Positions 18,308-27,744 of a stretch of 64,000 nucleotides of DNA are shown here, piece after piece. Source of the DNA: Planomonospora_B alba (lineage in GTDB: Bacteria > Actinomycetota > Actinomycetes > Streptosporangiales > Streptosporangiaceae); NCBI RefSeq assembly GCF_039534085.1, contig NZ_BAAAUT010000004.1, forward strand, positions 124,001 through 188,000, read 5' to 3'. The notes under the pieces were generated by a model. That model saw only the letters and a list, made by a program, of their open reading frames with translations. It searched no databases and was not told where the DNA came from. The translations under genes were made by a program, and so were the position numbers. Every line of letters starts with the position of its first letter. Positions within the stretch are counted from its first letter, which is position 1.

Positions 18308-19749
18308 TCCCTCATCGGAGCCTTCGGACGCGCAGAAGAGCTCCGAGTTCAGTTGCGGGTTTTCGACACCCCGCAATCAGCCTGTCCCCGGGGCGCGGTC
18401 CCCAAGCAGCCAGTCAGTTCCGGTTGACCATATTGGCACGATGAGTTGGCCGGAGTCAGGACCAGTCCGTCAGTGAACTCGGAGGGCGCGAGCAGCGCCC
18501 CGACCTTGAGATCTACCGCGGTGTGCTTGCCGATGACTCCGGCCTGTCATCGATACGCTCCACCGACTCTGGGCTCGGCGCCGACCGTCACCGTGGGCAG
18601 GTCGGCGCCGAACACCTGACTGGCGACTGTGCGGTGCGGTGCGGTAGCCAGCCATACCGCACAGTCGCCAGGCGGCGATCACCTCGAGTACGGTGAGAGT
18701 GACTCCTATCACGGCCGGCGTTTCTCCGGAAGGGCTGGAGGAGCGGGGCTGACCTCGCGAGTGCGAACCGCTGGATCATGCCCTCCCCCTCATGACGACT
18801 GTCTGTGCCTCGGCGATGCGGGCGGGGAAAGGTAACGGCCCTCGTGATCAGAGATAGCGTGTCGCCCATTCTGCCGGAGTCTCTCCAAGTGCCGGTTCAG
18901 CCGAAGCTGCCCGTCGATCGGGTAGGCGTGTTCCGGATCCTGTTCGAGTGACGGTCTCGGGTAACGGATAGAGCAGGTCGGCTTCTCCCTGAGGGAGCGA
19001 GAACAGTCTCACCCAGCCTCTGGGGATTCGGCGCGCTGCCGAGCAGGGTAGAGAACTCTGCAGGAAGCGATCACCGCATCCTCCTCTGAATTCTCAGGGG
19101 GCTTGGACGACGCCTCCGTGGACGCAACCCGGAGACAGCGACCGAGGAAGCCGACTCGTCCCCCGCCCATCCGTGTCCAACAGCGCCAGGACGATCAGCG
19201 CCTTGCTGAAGAGCAACGGCCGTCTCCGGCATGAGGGGACAGCTCCCACGACCTGTTTCCTTCACTCGGGACCGGCATTTGTGCGCAAGGAGCTACAAGA
19301 TGGGTTTCACTATTCAGACAGGCCAGAGGCACGAGTCGGCCCACCGACAAAAACTCCCAACCAGCGATCTGATGAGTCTGCGTTGAAAATCAGTCCACTG
19401 AAGCCTACGACGGGGTATCCAGTCCGAAAAACCACCCAGGGCCGCAGCCGAGGTGCCCGAATGCGCATTATCCGCAGATACGGCCATGGCCGGAAGGCTG
19501 TCGGGCGCCCGGAGGCGAGCGTCCCGCCAGATGACACAGTGATCCGATGAACCCGGCGACACTCCGTCCGTCTCGCGTCGGCTTCCCGCCCCCAGGGGAG
19601 ATAATTGTCGTGCCTTAGTCATATCTTGACCCTCGCCGGCCGAACAGAGTCACGGCCCGAATCGGTTCCGTAGCGATGCCCGCGCCGAGCGAGGGTCGAC
19701 TTGGCGCCCGCATGCCTATATTCGCTGAGCCCTGCCGTCGGGAGGCCCC
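18308..19749. other. 1.4-kb gap without a recognisable gene
   Basis: No frame here shows protein-like character over a useful length; the open frames are short, basic and mutually overlapping. It holds a perfect 15-bp inverted repeat (18621-18635 and 18656-18670, 20-base loop) and AT-richer patches near 19300-19420. It may be decayed coding DNA or a mobile-element scar. The last ~130 bases must carry the promoter of module B: TATATT near 19710 is a possible -10, and GGAGG at 19741-19745 is the ribosome site for the ATG at 19750. Confidence 0.5.
18621..18670. repeat. 15-bp inverted repeat in gene-free DNA
   Basis: TGGCGACTGTGCGGT is repeated as its exact reverse complement 20 bases downstream. 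The loop contains GCGGT twice more. No gene end abuts it, so it may be a relic terminator or an element end. Confidence 0.45.
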
Positions 19750-22311
19750 ATGAGTGACGAGTTCGCAGACATATACGACACGTTCAGGGCTCTCCTCGAC
19801 GCCTTCACCCCCGCCGAGGCGATCAAGAGGCTCGAACTCATGCGGGTCGACCAGGCCGTCATCCAGCAGATCAGGGAGCAGCACGAGCAGCAGACCATCC
19901 AGATCAAGGAACTCGAGGAACCCCACTCCGTCGTCCTGGGCAACCGCGACACCTGGTACACCGGTCCGTCCCCGAAGGACAAGTGCTGGCCGGCGATCGT
20001 CCGCCAGCTTGAGAAGGCCGCCTGGTCCTCGTCCTCGATCGGCAGTCTCGACACCGCTTCGACTCGGATCGTCTCGCTGCTGAGTCACCCGAAGGAGAAG
20101 AAGTTCTCCACCCAGGGACTGGTCGTCGGCTACGTGCAGTCGGGCAAGACGACCAACTTCACCGCGGTCATGGCCAAGGCCGCCGACCGGGGATACAAGC
20201 TGTTCATCGTCCTGGCGGGCATCCACAACGGCCTGCGCCGACAGACTCAGGCCCGGCTCGTCCAGCAGCTCGTCGAGCCGAACCCCACGCTCTGGCACCA
20301 ACTGACCGACCTCGACCGGGACTTCGTCCCGACCGCCAACGCCGCATCGTTCTTCGGGAAGAGCAACAAGGCGCATGTGCTCTGCGTCATCAAGAAGAAC
20401 TCGACGGTCCTGCGCAAGTTCAGCAAGTGGCTCGCCTCCGCGTCGGACTACCTCCAGGACTGCCCCGCGTTGATCATCGACGACGAGGCGGACCAGGCGA
20501 CGGTCGCCACCAAGACGATCAATCCGCGGATCCGGGAGATCCTCGACCGGCTGCCCAAGTCCGCATACGTGGGCTACACCGCCTCGCCGTTCGCCAACCT
20601 GCTGATCGACCCCAGCGCCGGCGACCTCTACCCGAAGGACTTCATCGTCAACCTGCCCAAGCCCGAGGGGCACTTCGGCACGGAGGTCCTCTTCGGCCGG
20701 TACGCCCTGGACGGGGAGGACCCGGAGGACGTCGACGACGGCTACGACATGATCCGCGAGGTCCCCGACGGCGACGTGGAGCTCGTACGCCCCCTCAGGC
20801 GGACCGATGTCGAGGGCTTCACTCCCGAGATCACCGAGACCCTGCGCGACGCCATCCGTTACTTCTGGATGGTCACCGCGGCCCGGCGGGTGCGCGGCGG
20901 AGGAAACCCGCACAGCACCATGCTCATCCACACGAGCGTCAACACCGCGGTGCACAACAGCTTCCAAGACCCTTTGAAGGGCCTCCGGAAGCAGACGAGA
21001 GCCTCCCTCGACGACTCGACCGTCCTCCAGGAGCTCCGCAAGCTGTGGGACGACGAGACCGCTCGGGTCCCGGCCGAGGAGTTCGGCGAGATCAAGGTGG
21101 AGTTCGACGACCTGCTCCCCGAGCTGCCCGGCGTCCTGGACGACTGCCGGATCGTCATGGACAACTCCAGCAGCGAGGACCGTCTCGACTACGAGAACGG
21201 CCCCGTGGTGGCCATCGCAGTCGGTGGGAACACCCTGTCGCGCGGTCTCACGCTGGAAGGCCTGTCGGTCAGCTACTTCGTGCGCGCCGTATCCGCGTAC
21301 GACACCCTGCTGCAGATGGGTCGCTGGTTCGGCTACCGCAACGGCTACGCCGACCTGCCTCGGATCTGGATGACGGCCGAGCTCAACGAATGGTTCCGGC
21401 ACCTGGCCACGGTCGAGACCGAGATGCGCCGGGACATCGACGTCTACATGACCGAAGACCACACGCCGCTGACCTTCGCGGTGCGTCTGCGCACCCATCC
21501 CGCGCTGCGGGTCACCCAGGCCGCCAAGATGAAGGATGCGGTGACGGCCGCATCCGCATACGGCGGTCGCCGCGTGCAGACGCGTTACTTCCACACCGAT
21601 GCCGAATGGCTCCTCGGCAACCAGGCCGCCGCCAGGCGACTCGTCGCCGAGGCCGTGAAGCACGCGACCCGGTACGACGAACGTCCGGAGAACGGTCGTT
21701 TCATCTTCCGCGACGTCCCGTACGACCTGGTGATCGATTTCTTGAAGCAGTACCGCTTCCACGAGAAGTCGCAGGAGTGCGATACCGACCTGCTGACCCG
21801 CTACATCGAGAAGCGGGTCCGCAACGCGGGATCCCTCCGGCGGTGGAACGTCGCCATCGTGGGGAACCCGCTGGGCGACGACGCCGGTGCGTTCGAGTTC
21901 GCCCCCGGGGTGGCGGTCCAGCGGATCGTCCGTGCGCGGCTGGACACCTCCGAGCCGGGCTTCGCCGACATCAAGACGTTGATGAGCCGCCGAGACGCAG
22001 CCGTCGATCTGGCCGGTGAGACCGGTCAGCTCACCGAGAAGGAGATCGAGAGCGAGCGGCGGAAGCAGCTGCCCGACACGGGGCTGCTGGTGCTGTACCC
22101 GATCGACAAGCTCTCCGCGCCTCCGCAGCGGGAGAAGCAGCGCCGCAAGCCGCTCGACGCCGCCGAACACGTGATCGGTGTCGGTCTGGTCTTCCCGCTG
22201 CCCGTCGGTGAGGACAGCAGCATCGAATGGATCTCTGCGGACCTCTCCGGCGTCGACGTCGACATCGAAGAGGTGGACCTCAGCCCGATCGACGCCGAGG
22301 AGACCGCATGA
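19750..22311 (+). CDS. Z1-domain P-loop ATPase (module B)
   Basis: 853 aa starting at ATG 19750 behind a GGAGG site. It has Walker A GYVQSGKT (~127-134), IIDDEADQA (~242-250), the hallmark GYTASPFAN, LSRGLTLEGLSVSYF and LLQMGRWFGYRNGY. These are the same signatures as in the 970-aa module A protein, but the N terminus is ~60 residues shorter and the rest is clearly diverged, so the two are old paralogues or independent acquisitions rather than a recent duplication. The C-terminal ~180 residues include DTGLLVLYPIDKL and end in acidic residues. It is the first gene of the operon; its stop overlaps the DUF4420 start (ATGA). ATPase activity is inferred from the motifs. Confidence 0.87.
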   Translation: MSDEFADIYDTFRALLDAFTPAEAIKRLELMRVDQAVIQQIREQHEQQTIQIKELEEPHSVVLGNRDTWYTGPSPKDKCWPAIVRQLEKAAWSSSSIGSLDTASTRIVSLLSHPKEKKFSTQGLVVGYVQSGKTTNFTAVMAKAADRGYKLFIVLAGIHNGLRRQTQARLVQQLVEPNPTLWHQLTDLDRDFVPTANAASFFGKSNKAHVLCVIKKNSTVLRKFSKWLASASDYLQDCPALIIDDEADQATVATKTINPRIREILDRLPKSAYVGYTASPFANLLIDPSAGDLYPKDFIVNLPKPEGHFGTEVLFGRYALDGEDPEDVDDGYDMIREVPDGDVELVRPLRRTDVEGFTPEITETLRDAIRYFWMVTAARRVRGGGNPHSTMLIHTSVNTAVHNSFQDPLKGLRKQTRASLDDSTVLQELRKLWDDETARVPAEEFGEIKVEFDDLLPELPGVLDDCRIVMDNSSSEDRLDYENGPVVAIAVGGNTLSRGLTLEGLSVSYFVRAVSAYDTLLQMGRWFGYRNGYADLPRIWMTAELNEWFRHLATVETEMRRDIDVYMTEDHTPLTFAVRLRTHPALRVTQAAKMKDAVTAASAYGGRRVQTRYFHTDAEWLLGNQAAARRLVAEAVKHATRYDERPENGRFIFRDVPYDLVIDFLKQYRFHEKSQECDTDLLTRYIEKRVRNAGSLRRWNVAIVGNPLGDDAGAFEFAPGVAVQRIVRARLDTSEPGFADIKTLMSRRDAAVDLAGETGQLTEKEIESERRKQLPDTGLLVLYPIDKLSAPPQREKQRRKPLDAAEHVIGVGLVFPLPVGEDSSIEWISADLSGVDVDIEEVDLSPIDAEETA

Positions 22312-23324
22312 ACGACGGCCTCCGCGACCTCATCGATCAGCGCTGGAAGGAGCTGGAGACTCAGCGGGCCTCCGGAGATCGCAAGGTGCGCGTCTCCGAG
22401 CTCCCCTTCGACATCGCCTACGGCCGCCTGGCCGTCGCCGTCGACTACGAGGGGCACCGCCACGTGCTGGTGCCGATCGGTTCCCATCAGGGCGTACGGC
22501 GCGGTCCCGACGGACCGGTCCTCGTACTGCGGAAACGTCCTCTCGAAGGAGAGGACACCTACCAGACGTACGCGGATCTCGGTTGTCTGCGTCCCGATCT
22601 GAACGATCTCTTCACCCTGTTGTGCACGGACGTGCTGAAGACGACCGAGACCATGCCCGGCACACCGCTCAAAGCCCTCTACCGCGTGTTGGACCGGTGG
22701 AAGGCGCTGTTCCAGACCACGGGGACGCCGCTCGGCCCCGAACAGCTCGCCGGGCTGTTCGGCGAACTGACGGTGCTCGTACGGCTGCTGGAGGAAGACA
22801 GCAGCGCCCACCGGCTGTGGCGGGGGCCCGGCGGCCATCACCACGACTTCTCCGCCAGCGGCACCGCGGTCGAGGTGAAGGCGTCGGTCGGCGGTGACGG
22901 CAGTCGCGTACGCATCCACGGTCTGGAGCAGTTGGAGGCACCGAACGGCGGATCCCTGCAGCTGGTCTGGTACCGCCTGGAGCGGTCCTCCGACCGCGGA
23001 GAGTCCCTCCCCGAGCTGATCGAGCGGGCACTCGAACTCGTCGACGACGAGGGCGCCCTCCTCCATCTGCTCGCCGCCGTCGGCTACCACTCGTCCGACG
23101 TCGACCTCTACCGCGACGTCCGCTTCTCAGCCGCCGAGGAGCTCTGGTACGAGGTGGACGCCGTGTTCCCCAAGCTGACAGGTAACGATCTCACAGCGGC
23201 AGGCATCCCGATCACTGTGGCGGACGTCGCCTACACGATCGACTTGTCCCACGAGCCACCGACCCCCTTGGGATCAGACCGAGTGAACGAACATCTGACC
23301 AGCATGCTCCGGGAGTCCTCATGA
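22308..23324 (+). CDS. DUF4420 PD-(D/E)XK nuclease (module B)
   Basis: 338 aa. The core reads LFGELTVLVRLLEE, then HHHDFSASGTAVEVKAS, giving the E...D...ExK arrangement of the DUF4420 family as in the module A protein at 8246. The ATG overlaps the Z1 stop and the stop overlaps the GHKL start by four bases, so the three core subunits are made from one message in the order Z1, nuclease, GHKL. The expected role is DNA cleavage once the ATPase subunits engage a target; this is by fold and association only. The gene appears complete. Confidence 0.82.
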   Translation: MNDGLRDLIDQRWKELETQRASGDRKVRVSELPFDIAYGRLAVAVDYEGHRHVLVPIGSHQGVRRGPDGPVLVLRKRPLEGEDTYQTYADLGCLRPDLNDLFTLLCTDVLKTTETMPGTPLKALYRVLDRWKALFQTTGTPLGPEQLAGLFGELTVLVRLLEEDSSAHRLWRGPGGHHHDFSASGTAVEVKASVGGDGSRVRIHGLEQLEAPNGGSLQLVWYRLERSSDRGESLPELIERALELVDDEGALLHLLAAVGYHSSDVDLYRDVRFSAAEELWYEVDAVFPKLTGNDLTAAGIPITVADVAYTIDLSHEPPTPLGSDRVNEHLTSMLRESS

Positions 23325-25198
23325 CGAAGGCGTCCTGGTTCTCCCAGCCGTTCCCGCCCGAGGGCGCGAGCGCGGCCGAGGGGATCCGCAAGCAACTCGG
23401 CCGCCCCGAGCTGGACCTGCTGACGATTCTCGTACGGGAGTCGGCACAGAACAGCTGGGACGCCCGCCTGCCCGGCCGCACCGAGCCGGTCGAATACGCC
23501 ATCGACATGCGGACCGTGAGTCCCGCACATTCGACGGCCTGGCGCGACCTGCTGTCCCAGGGCGCACCCCTCAACGACCATCTGCCGCTCCGGCGATCCC
23601 TGAGCCAGCCGACGATCCAGGTGATGGCGATCTCCGATCGCGGCACCAGCGGGCTCGGCGGCCCTACCCGCGCGGATGAAGCCGTGGCCGAGGGCCACGA
23701 TTTCGTGTCCTTCGTACGCAACATCGGAGAGCCCCGTGACACGGAGCTCGGCGGCGGCACCTACGGGTTCGGCAAGGGCATCTTCTACCTGGTCTCACAG
23801 GTCGGAACGATCCTGCTCCACACACGATGCAGAGTGGACGGCGGGTACGAGACCCGGTTGATGGGCTGCGCGCTCTGGAAGAGCTACGTGGCCAATACAT
23901 CGGACGGAGAGAGGCGGTACACCGGCCGGCACTGGTGGGGTGACACCACCGGAGACGTCGTCGAACCGCTGGTCGGCGCGGAAGCGGACGCCATGGCTCA
24001 CCGCCTCGGGCTGCGCCCCTTCGGTGACGACGAGACGGGCACCACGATCATCGTCGTCGATCCGCTCCTGGAGGGTGGAGAGTCCCCCGCAGAGGTAGCC
24101 GGTTACCTGGCGGAGACGATCGCCTGGCACCTGTGGCCGAAGATGCTCGAGTCCTCCGACGGACGGCCTGCGATGCGTTTCTCGGTGACCTGCGACGGCG
24201 TCGACCACCCGGTGCCCGACCCTCGTACGACCCGACCGCTCAACCTGTTCGTCGCAGCCTACGAGGCCATGGAAGGTCCTGAAGGGAAGGACCTGCGCTG
24301 CCTGAGTCCCAAGAAGCTCCTCGGCAGATTCGGATTGGTCAAGCGCCCCGCACCGGCTCCGGAGGCAACCGCCGCGTCACGGATGGTGGACATCGAGGAC
24401 GCGGTTCACCATGTCTGCCTCATGCGTCCGGCGGAGCTCGTGGTCACGTACCGCCCGGGGCCGAAGCCGCCGAGCGAGTATCTGCACTACGCCGGGGTGT
24501 TCCGGGCCGATCCCGCTCTGGACGAGACCTATGCCAAGGCTGAGCCCCCGACGCACGACGCGTGGAATCCGCAGTCTCTCGAATCCCGGGAGAGGACTTA
24601 CGTCAACACCACCTTCCGGCGCATCGACGAGGCGGTGAGCGCGCTGTTCGACCTCGGCGGTGCGACGAAGGGGGACTCCGCCAGGATAGCTCTGGGAGCA
24701 GCCAGCGCGAGGTTCGCCTCCCTCGTCGGCGGCGTGTGGGGAACCGGTGGGGCCACCGACTACAGCAAACCCGGAGACACCGAACCGACGTCCCCCACCC
24801 CCTCGCCGACGCCATCCGGATCGAACGAAGGGAAGATCCCGGACAAGGCGACCCGGCGCAGACCCCGCGTGGAGTACGTCGACGCCCCCTACTACGGAGA
24901 TCGTCTGGGCGTCCCGGTGCTGATCCAGGAGTTCCGGCTGCCCGCTCCCGGCTCTCAGCAGGTGCGCATCGACCTGGCCGTGGCCCTGGCAGGCCCCGGC
25001 GGGCGTGAGACCGATCCGCCGTTGGGAGCCGCAACCCCCACCCTGCTCGGTTGGGAGGGTCCCGACGGCTCCCTGCACACGACGCCGTCTCATGTCATCG
25101 AAGGCGGTGACGGTTCGACCTGGCGTGCGATCGTCCGTCCTGCGCCCGACACGATGACCGAGATCGACATCTTCACCGAGGCGGTGCAGCCGTCATGA
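23321..25198 (+). CDS. GHKL-type ATPase (module B)
   Basis: 625 aa. N box-like RESAQNSWDAR (~39-49), a G1-like SDRGTSGLGG (~106-115) and a glycine-rich GGGTYGFGKG (~145-154) identify a divergent Hsp90/MutL-type ATP-binding fold. The rest differs from the MORC-like protein of module A and includes a Pro/Thr/Ser-rich linker (~490-510) before a C-terminal beta-rich domain. It has no PH-like or PPGW extension. Coupled by ATGA to genes on both sides. Proteins with this header are commonly uncharacterised in actinobacteria; the role as ATP-dependent clamp or switch is inferred from the fold and from being paired with Z1 and DUF4420. Confidence 0.78.
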   Translation: MTKASWFSQPFPPEGASAAEGIRKQLGRPELDLLTILVRESAQNSWDARLPGRTEPVEYAIDMRTVSPAHSTAWRDLLSQGAPLNDHLPLRRSLSQPTIQVMAISDRGTSGLGGPTRADEAVAEGHDFVSFVRNIGEPRDTELGGGTYGFGKGIFYLVSQVGTILLHTRCRVDGGYETRLMGCALWKSYVANTSDGERRYTGRHWWGDTTGDVVEPLVGAEADAMAHRLGLRPFGDDETGTTIIVVDPLLEGGESPAEVAGYLAETIAWHLWPKMLESSDGRPAMRFSVTCDGVDHPVPDPRTTRPLNLFVAAYEAMEGPEGKDLRCLSPKKLLGRFGLVKRPAPAPEATAASRMVDIEDAVHHVCLMRPAELVVTYRPGPKPPSEYLHYAGVFRADPALDETYAKAEPPTHDAWNPQSLESRERTYVNTTFRRIDEAVSALFDLGGATKGDSARIALGAASARFASLVGGVWGTGGATDYSKPGDTEPTSPTPSPTPSGSNEGKIPDKATRRRPRVEYVDAPYYGDRLGVPVLIQEFRLPAPGSQQVRIDLAVALAGPGGRETDPPLGAATPTLLGWEGPDGSLHTTPSHVIEGGDGSTWRAIVRPAPDTMTEIDIFTEAVQPS

Positions 25199-26091
25199 GC
25201 CGCCGCGCACTGCCGTACCGCCGTCCGTCCGAGGACGCCGTGGAAGCCGGCTCATGGTTCCTGGTGACCGAAGACGGTGATCTGGCGCTGCCTGAGTCCC
25301 TGCCCGACTGGGACTACCAGATGGATCTCGAGATCCGCCGCAAGGTGCGTGTCGATCTGGACCGCGCCAGGTCCGAAGCCGGACTCCAAGCGGAGACCGC
25401 TCTGACTCTGGCTGCGGTCTGGACCGCCACCGGATCGAACCTCCGCGGCCCCGCGGATCACATCCGGATGACGGGGACCGGCCTCGATGAGATCGAGATC
25501 AGGGCTCGGCTCCGCGGGTCCGACCTCGGCGGCGTGCTCATCCTGGACACCGCGCTGGTGCTCTCGGAAGCCCTCCCGAACGGCAAGCCGTCGACACCGC
25601 GCCGCGCCGGCTCGGTGCTTTGGAGTGACCGCCGGTCCCTGAGGCTGCAGGGCGACGCCCCGCAGTTCCCGATGGCGGTGATCGACTTCGCCAAGACCTC
25701 GTTCCCCGAGAATGCAGCCTGGCACCTCCAGATCGGCGGCAACCTGCACGCGGCCACCATGGGTTCACTGCTCCTGCTGGTCAACGAGCAGAACACCGTC
25801 ACGGCCACCGCGTTCCAGAACGCGGCGAGACCCCGCCCCGTCGACAGGGCCGTCCTTTCCGCCGTCTACGCCGACGCCGCACGCGTCATGATCGAGCACG
25901 CGCTACGCCATGACGACTTCGAAGACGGAGCGACCTTCCCCGACGACACCCTGGGCTCCACGTTGCTGTCACTGTTCCATCAGCTGTTCCCGGGCTCATC
26001 GATCAATGACGTCCGGCTCAGGTTCAACCACTCGCCCAGCCTCTTCACCTCGGAGCTCCAGGCGGCAGTCAAGATCTTCGGGGAGGCGTGA
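25195..26091 (+). CDS. unidentified module B subunit
   Basis: 298 aa, fully embedded in the operon (ATGA overlap with the GHKL gene; stop TGA shares a base with the next ATG). It has no catalytic motif I recognise, no signal peptide and no membrane segment. The sequence alternates predicted strands and helices, with a conserved-looking stretch ...NAAWHLQIGGNLHAATMGSLLLLVN at the centre. Its position among core subunits argues for a structural or recognition role specific to module B; module A has no equivalent. Confidence 0.7.
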   Translation: MSRRALPYRRPSEDAVEAGSWFLVTEDGDLALPESLPDWDYQMDLEIRRKVRVDLDRARSEAGLQAETALTLAAVWTATGSNLRGPADHIRMTGTGLDEIEIRARLRGSDLGGVLILDTALVLSEALPNGKPSTPRRAGSVLWSDRRSLRLQGDAPQFPMAVIDFAKTSFPENAAWHLQIGGNLHAATMGSLLLLVNEQNTVTATAFQNAARPRPVDRAVLSAVYADAARVMIEHALRHDDFEDGATFPDDTLGSTLLSLFHQLFPGSSINDVRLRFNHSPSLFTSELQAAVKIFGEA

Positions 26092-27572
26092 TGGGGCTTC
26101 TCTACCCCCGGCTCCTGGCTGGCCAGGCCAAACCTCTGCATGAGGAATACCGGAACATGCAGATCACCGATCTGATGGGTCGCGCTGCCACCGCCCATGA
26201 CTCGGCCGTGTACGTCGCGACGGGAGGCGACAGGGTCTCCGAGGCCAGGCTCCGTGAACTGCGTGACCTGGTGGTGGATCTCGCCAAAGAGGCCGGCTTC
26301 CCCAACGAGTCCAACCGTGAGCTCCGCGCGGCGTTCGATCTGCGTCTCGCCGCCGCTCTGCACTCCGAGATGAGGCTCGTACCCGCAGAAGCCGCATCCG
26401 GAGACGTGTGGGCCTTCCTCGCCCTGGTGCTGCTCCCCGACGTCGCCTACTGGCGGTACCCGGTGCCTCCGGGTGACCGGGTCCTGGGCACCGACCTCAC
26501 CCGACACGTCTTCGGCCGCATGTGGTGGCGCGCCCAGCTCGTGCATTCGCCCGGCGACTCCGACCCCTACGCGGCCTTGAAGATCCTCGGCGAGGCCGCT
26601 TTCGACCAGATCTACGCGCGCCGCAAGGCGCTCGGCAACAGCCCTCATCTGGTCAAAGCCATCCTGCGGGTCTGGGATGAACTCGATCTCCGCGGAATCG
26701 ACGAACGCGACGCCCTGCGGGACTTCCTCAAGCGGCTGCTCCGACTGAGCCCTTTCGTGCTCTTCGAGGCTCTCAACGATCAGTCGCTCGACGACGAACT
26801 CCGCATGGCCGCCAGGGAGACCGTCGGCGCACTGCTCAGCACTGCACCGCTGACCACCGACGAGCGGCAGGACAGGATCGACGCCGTCTTCGGCGGCTCC
26901 GCAGCAGAGGTCGCGGACATCGGATCAGCAGGAACGACATCGACTCCTGAGAACGAGGTCATCCCCGTATCGCCCCCGTCCGCTCGAGCCGACCGCGTTT
27001 CTCCGGACGGACCGGCACCGGAACCGACGCCAGGAGAGACCGAGGAGATCGATCAGCCCGTCGTCGGTCCGATGCCGTACGACGCGTACGGAGGCCAGGG
27101 TTTCGGAGACCCCTTCGAACTCGGCCTTCGAGAACGTGCCGAGGCCGTCGCGACCGTCGTGGCGGCGGAGGGCCCGGTCAAGGCCTTGCGTGTCTACCGC
27201 ATCATCAGCCGGCTGGCCGGGATGCCGCTGGATGACGCGGTCACCGGCGTCCTGGTGAGCGCGACGAAATACGCCGTACGCATCGGGCTGGTCGAAGCGG
27301 AGAACGAGGTCGGTCAAGTCGCTCACCCCGAGACGACGCTCCGGCTGCCCGGTCGGCCGGTCTGCGTTCTCCGGACCCGCGGCCCGCGCGAGCCCGACGA
27401 GATCCCCGGTCGGGAGCTGGCGACGGCTGCGCGCTCGGTGCGGCAGGCCGAGGGCCCGCCACAGGACCACGACGTGCTCGCGGAACGCGTCTCCTTGCTC
27501 TTCGGGGACGAGAGACCCGCGGAGCGCTTCAAGGAGATCCTCGCCGAAGCCCTGCAGAAACACGGTCTGTAG
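26091..27572 (+). CDS. unidentified module B subunit with DUF3320-like winged-helix tail
   Basis: About 493 aa. ATG 26091 is preferred over GTG 26088 because the GGGGAGG site is then at better spacing. Residues ~1-260 are mostly helical (start MGLLYPRLLAGQAKPLHEE) and may belong to a DUF6339-like family, which I cannot confirm. After an acidic/Pro linker (~285-330), a segment beginning LRERAEAVATVVAAEGPVK looks like the winged-helix DUF3320 modules that end the module A helicase. If so, the DNA-binding tail fused to the motor in module A is carried on a separate subunit here. It is the last gene of the coupled operon; the 172-base gap that follows probably holds a promoter for the helicase. 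Confidence 0.7.
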   Translation: MGLLYPRLLAGQAKPLHEEYRNMQITDLMGRAATAHDSAVYVATGGDRVSEARLRELRDLVVDLAKEAGFPNESNRELRAAFDLRLAAALHSEMRLVPAEAASGDVWAFLALVLLPDVAYWRYPVPPGDRVLGTDLTRHVFGRMWWRAQLVHSPGDSDPYAALKILGEAAFDQIYARRKALGNSPHLVKAILRVWDELDLRGIDERDALRDFLKRLLRLSPFVLFEALNDQSLDDELRMAARETVGALLSTAPLTTDERQDRIDAVFGGSAAEVADIGSAGTTSTPENEVIPVSPPSARADRVSPDGPAPEPTPGETEEIDQPVVGPMPYDAYGGQGFGDPFELGLRERAEAVATVVAAEGPVKALRVYRIISRLAGMPLDDAVTGVLVSATKYAVRIGLVEAENEVGQVAHPETTLRLPGRPVCVLRTRGPREPDEIPGRELATAARSVRQAEGPPQDHDVLAERVSLLFGDERPAERFKEILAEALQKHGL

Positions 27573-27744
27573 CGTGCCGACCTCATCTGATCACCGAACT
27601 GCATCCCACGGACGGACGCACCGCTCCGCCTGGCTCGACGGACGAGGTCCCGCTGGACTTCATCCGGAAGTGTCGGGCGGCGCGGCTAGGCTGGCGCTCC
27701 CCGGATTCAGTGATCTCACACATGCGCAAGCGAGTTGATCGATC

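Noticed and set aside
18470..19550. short frames resembling small membrane or transposase proteins
   Set aside because: No recognisable motif, poor codon pattern and conflicting overlaps on both strands.
19615..22170. 851-codon minus-strand open frame over the module B Z1 gene
   Set aside because: Low-complexity complement; the plus strand carries Walker and Z1 motifs.
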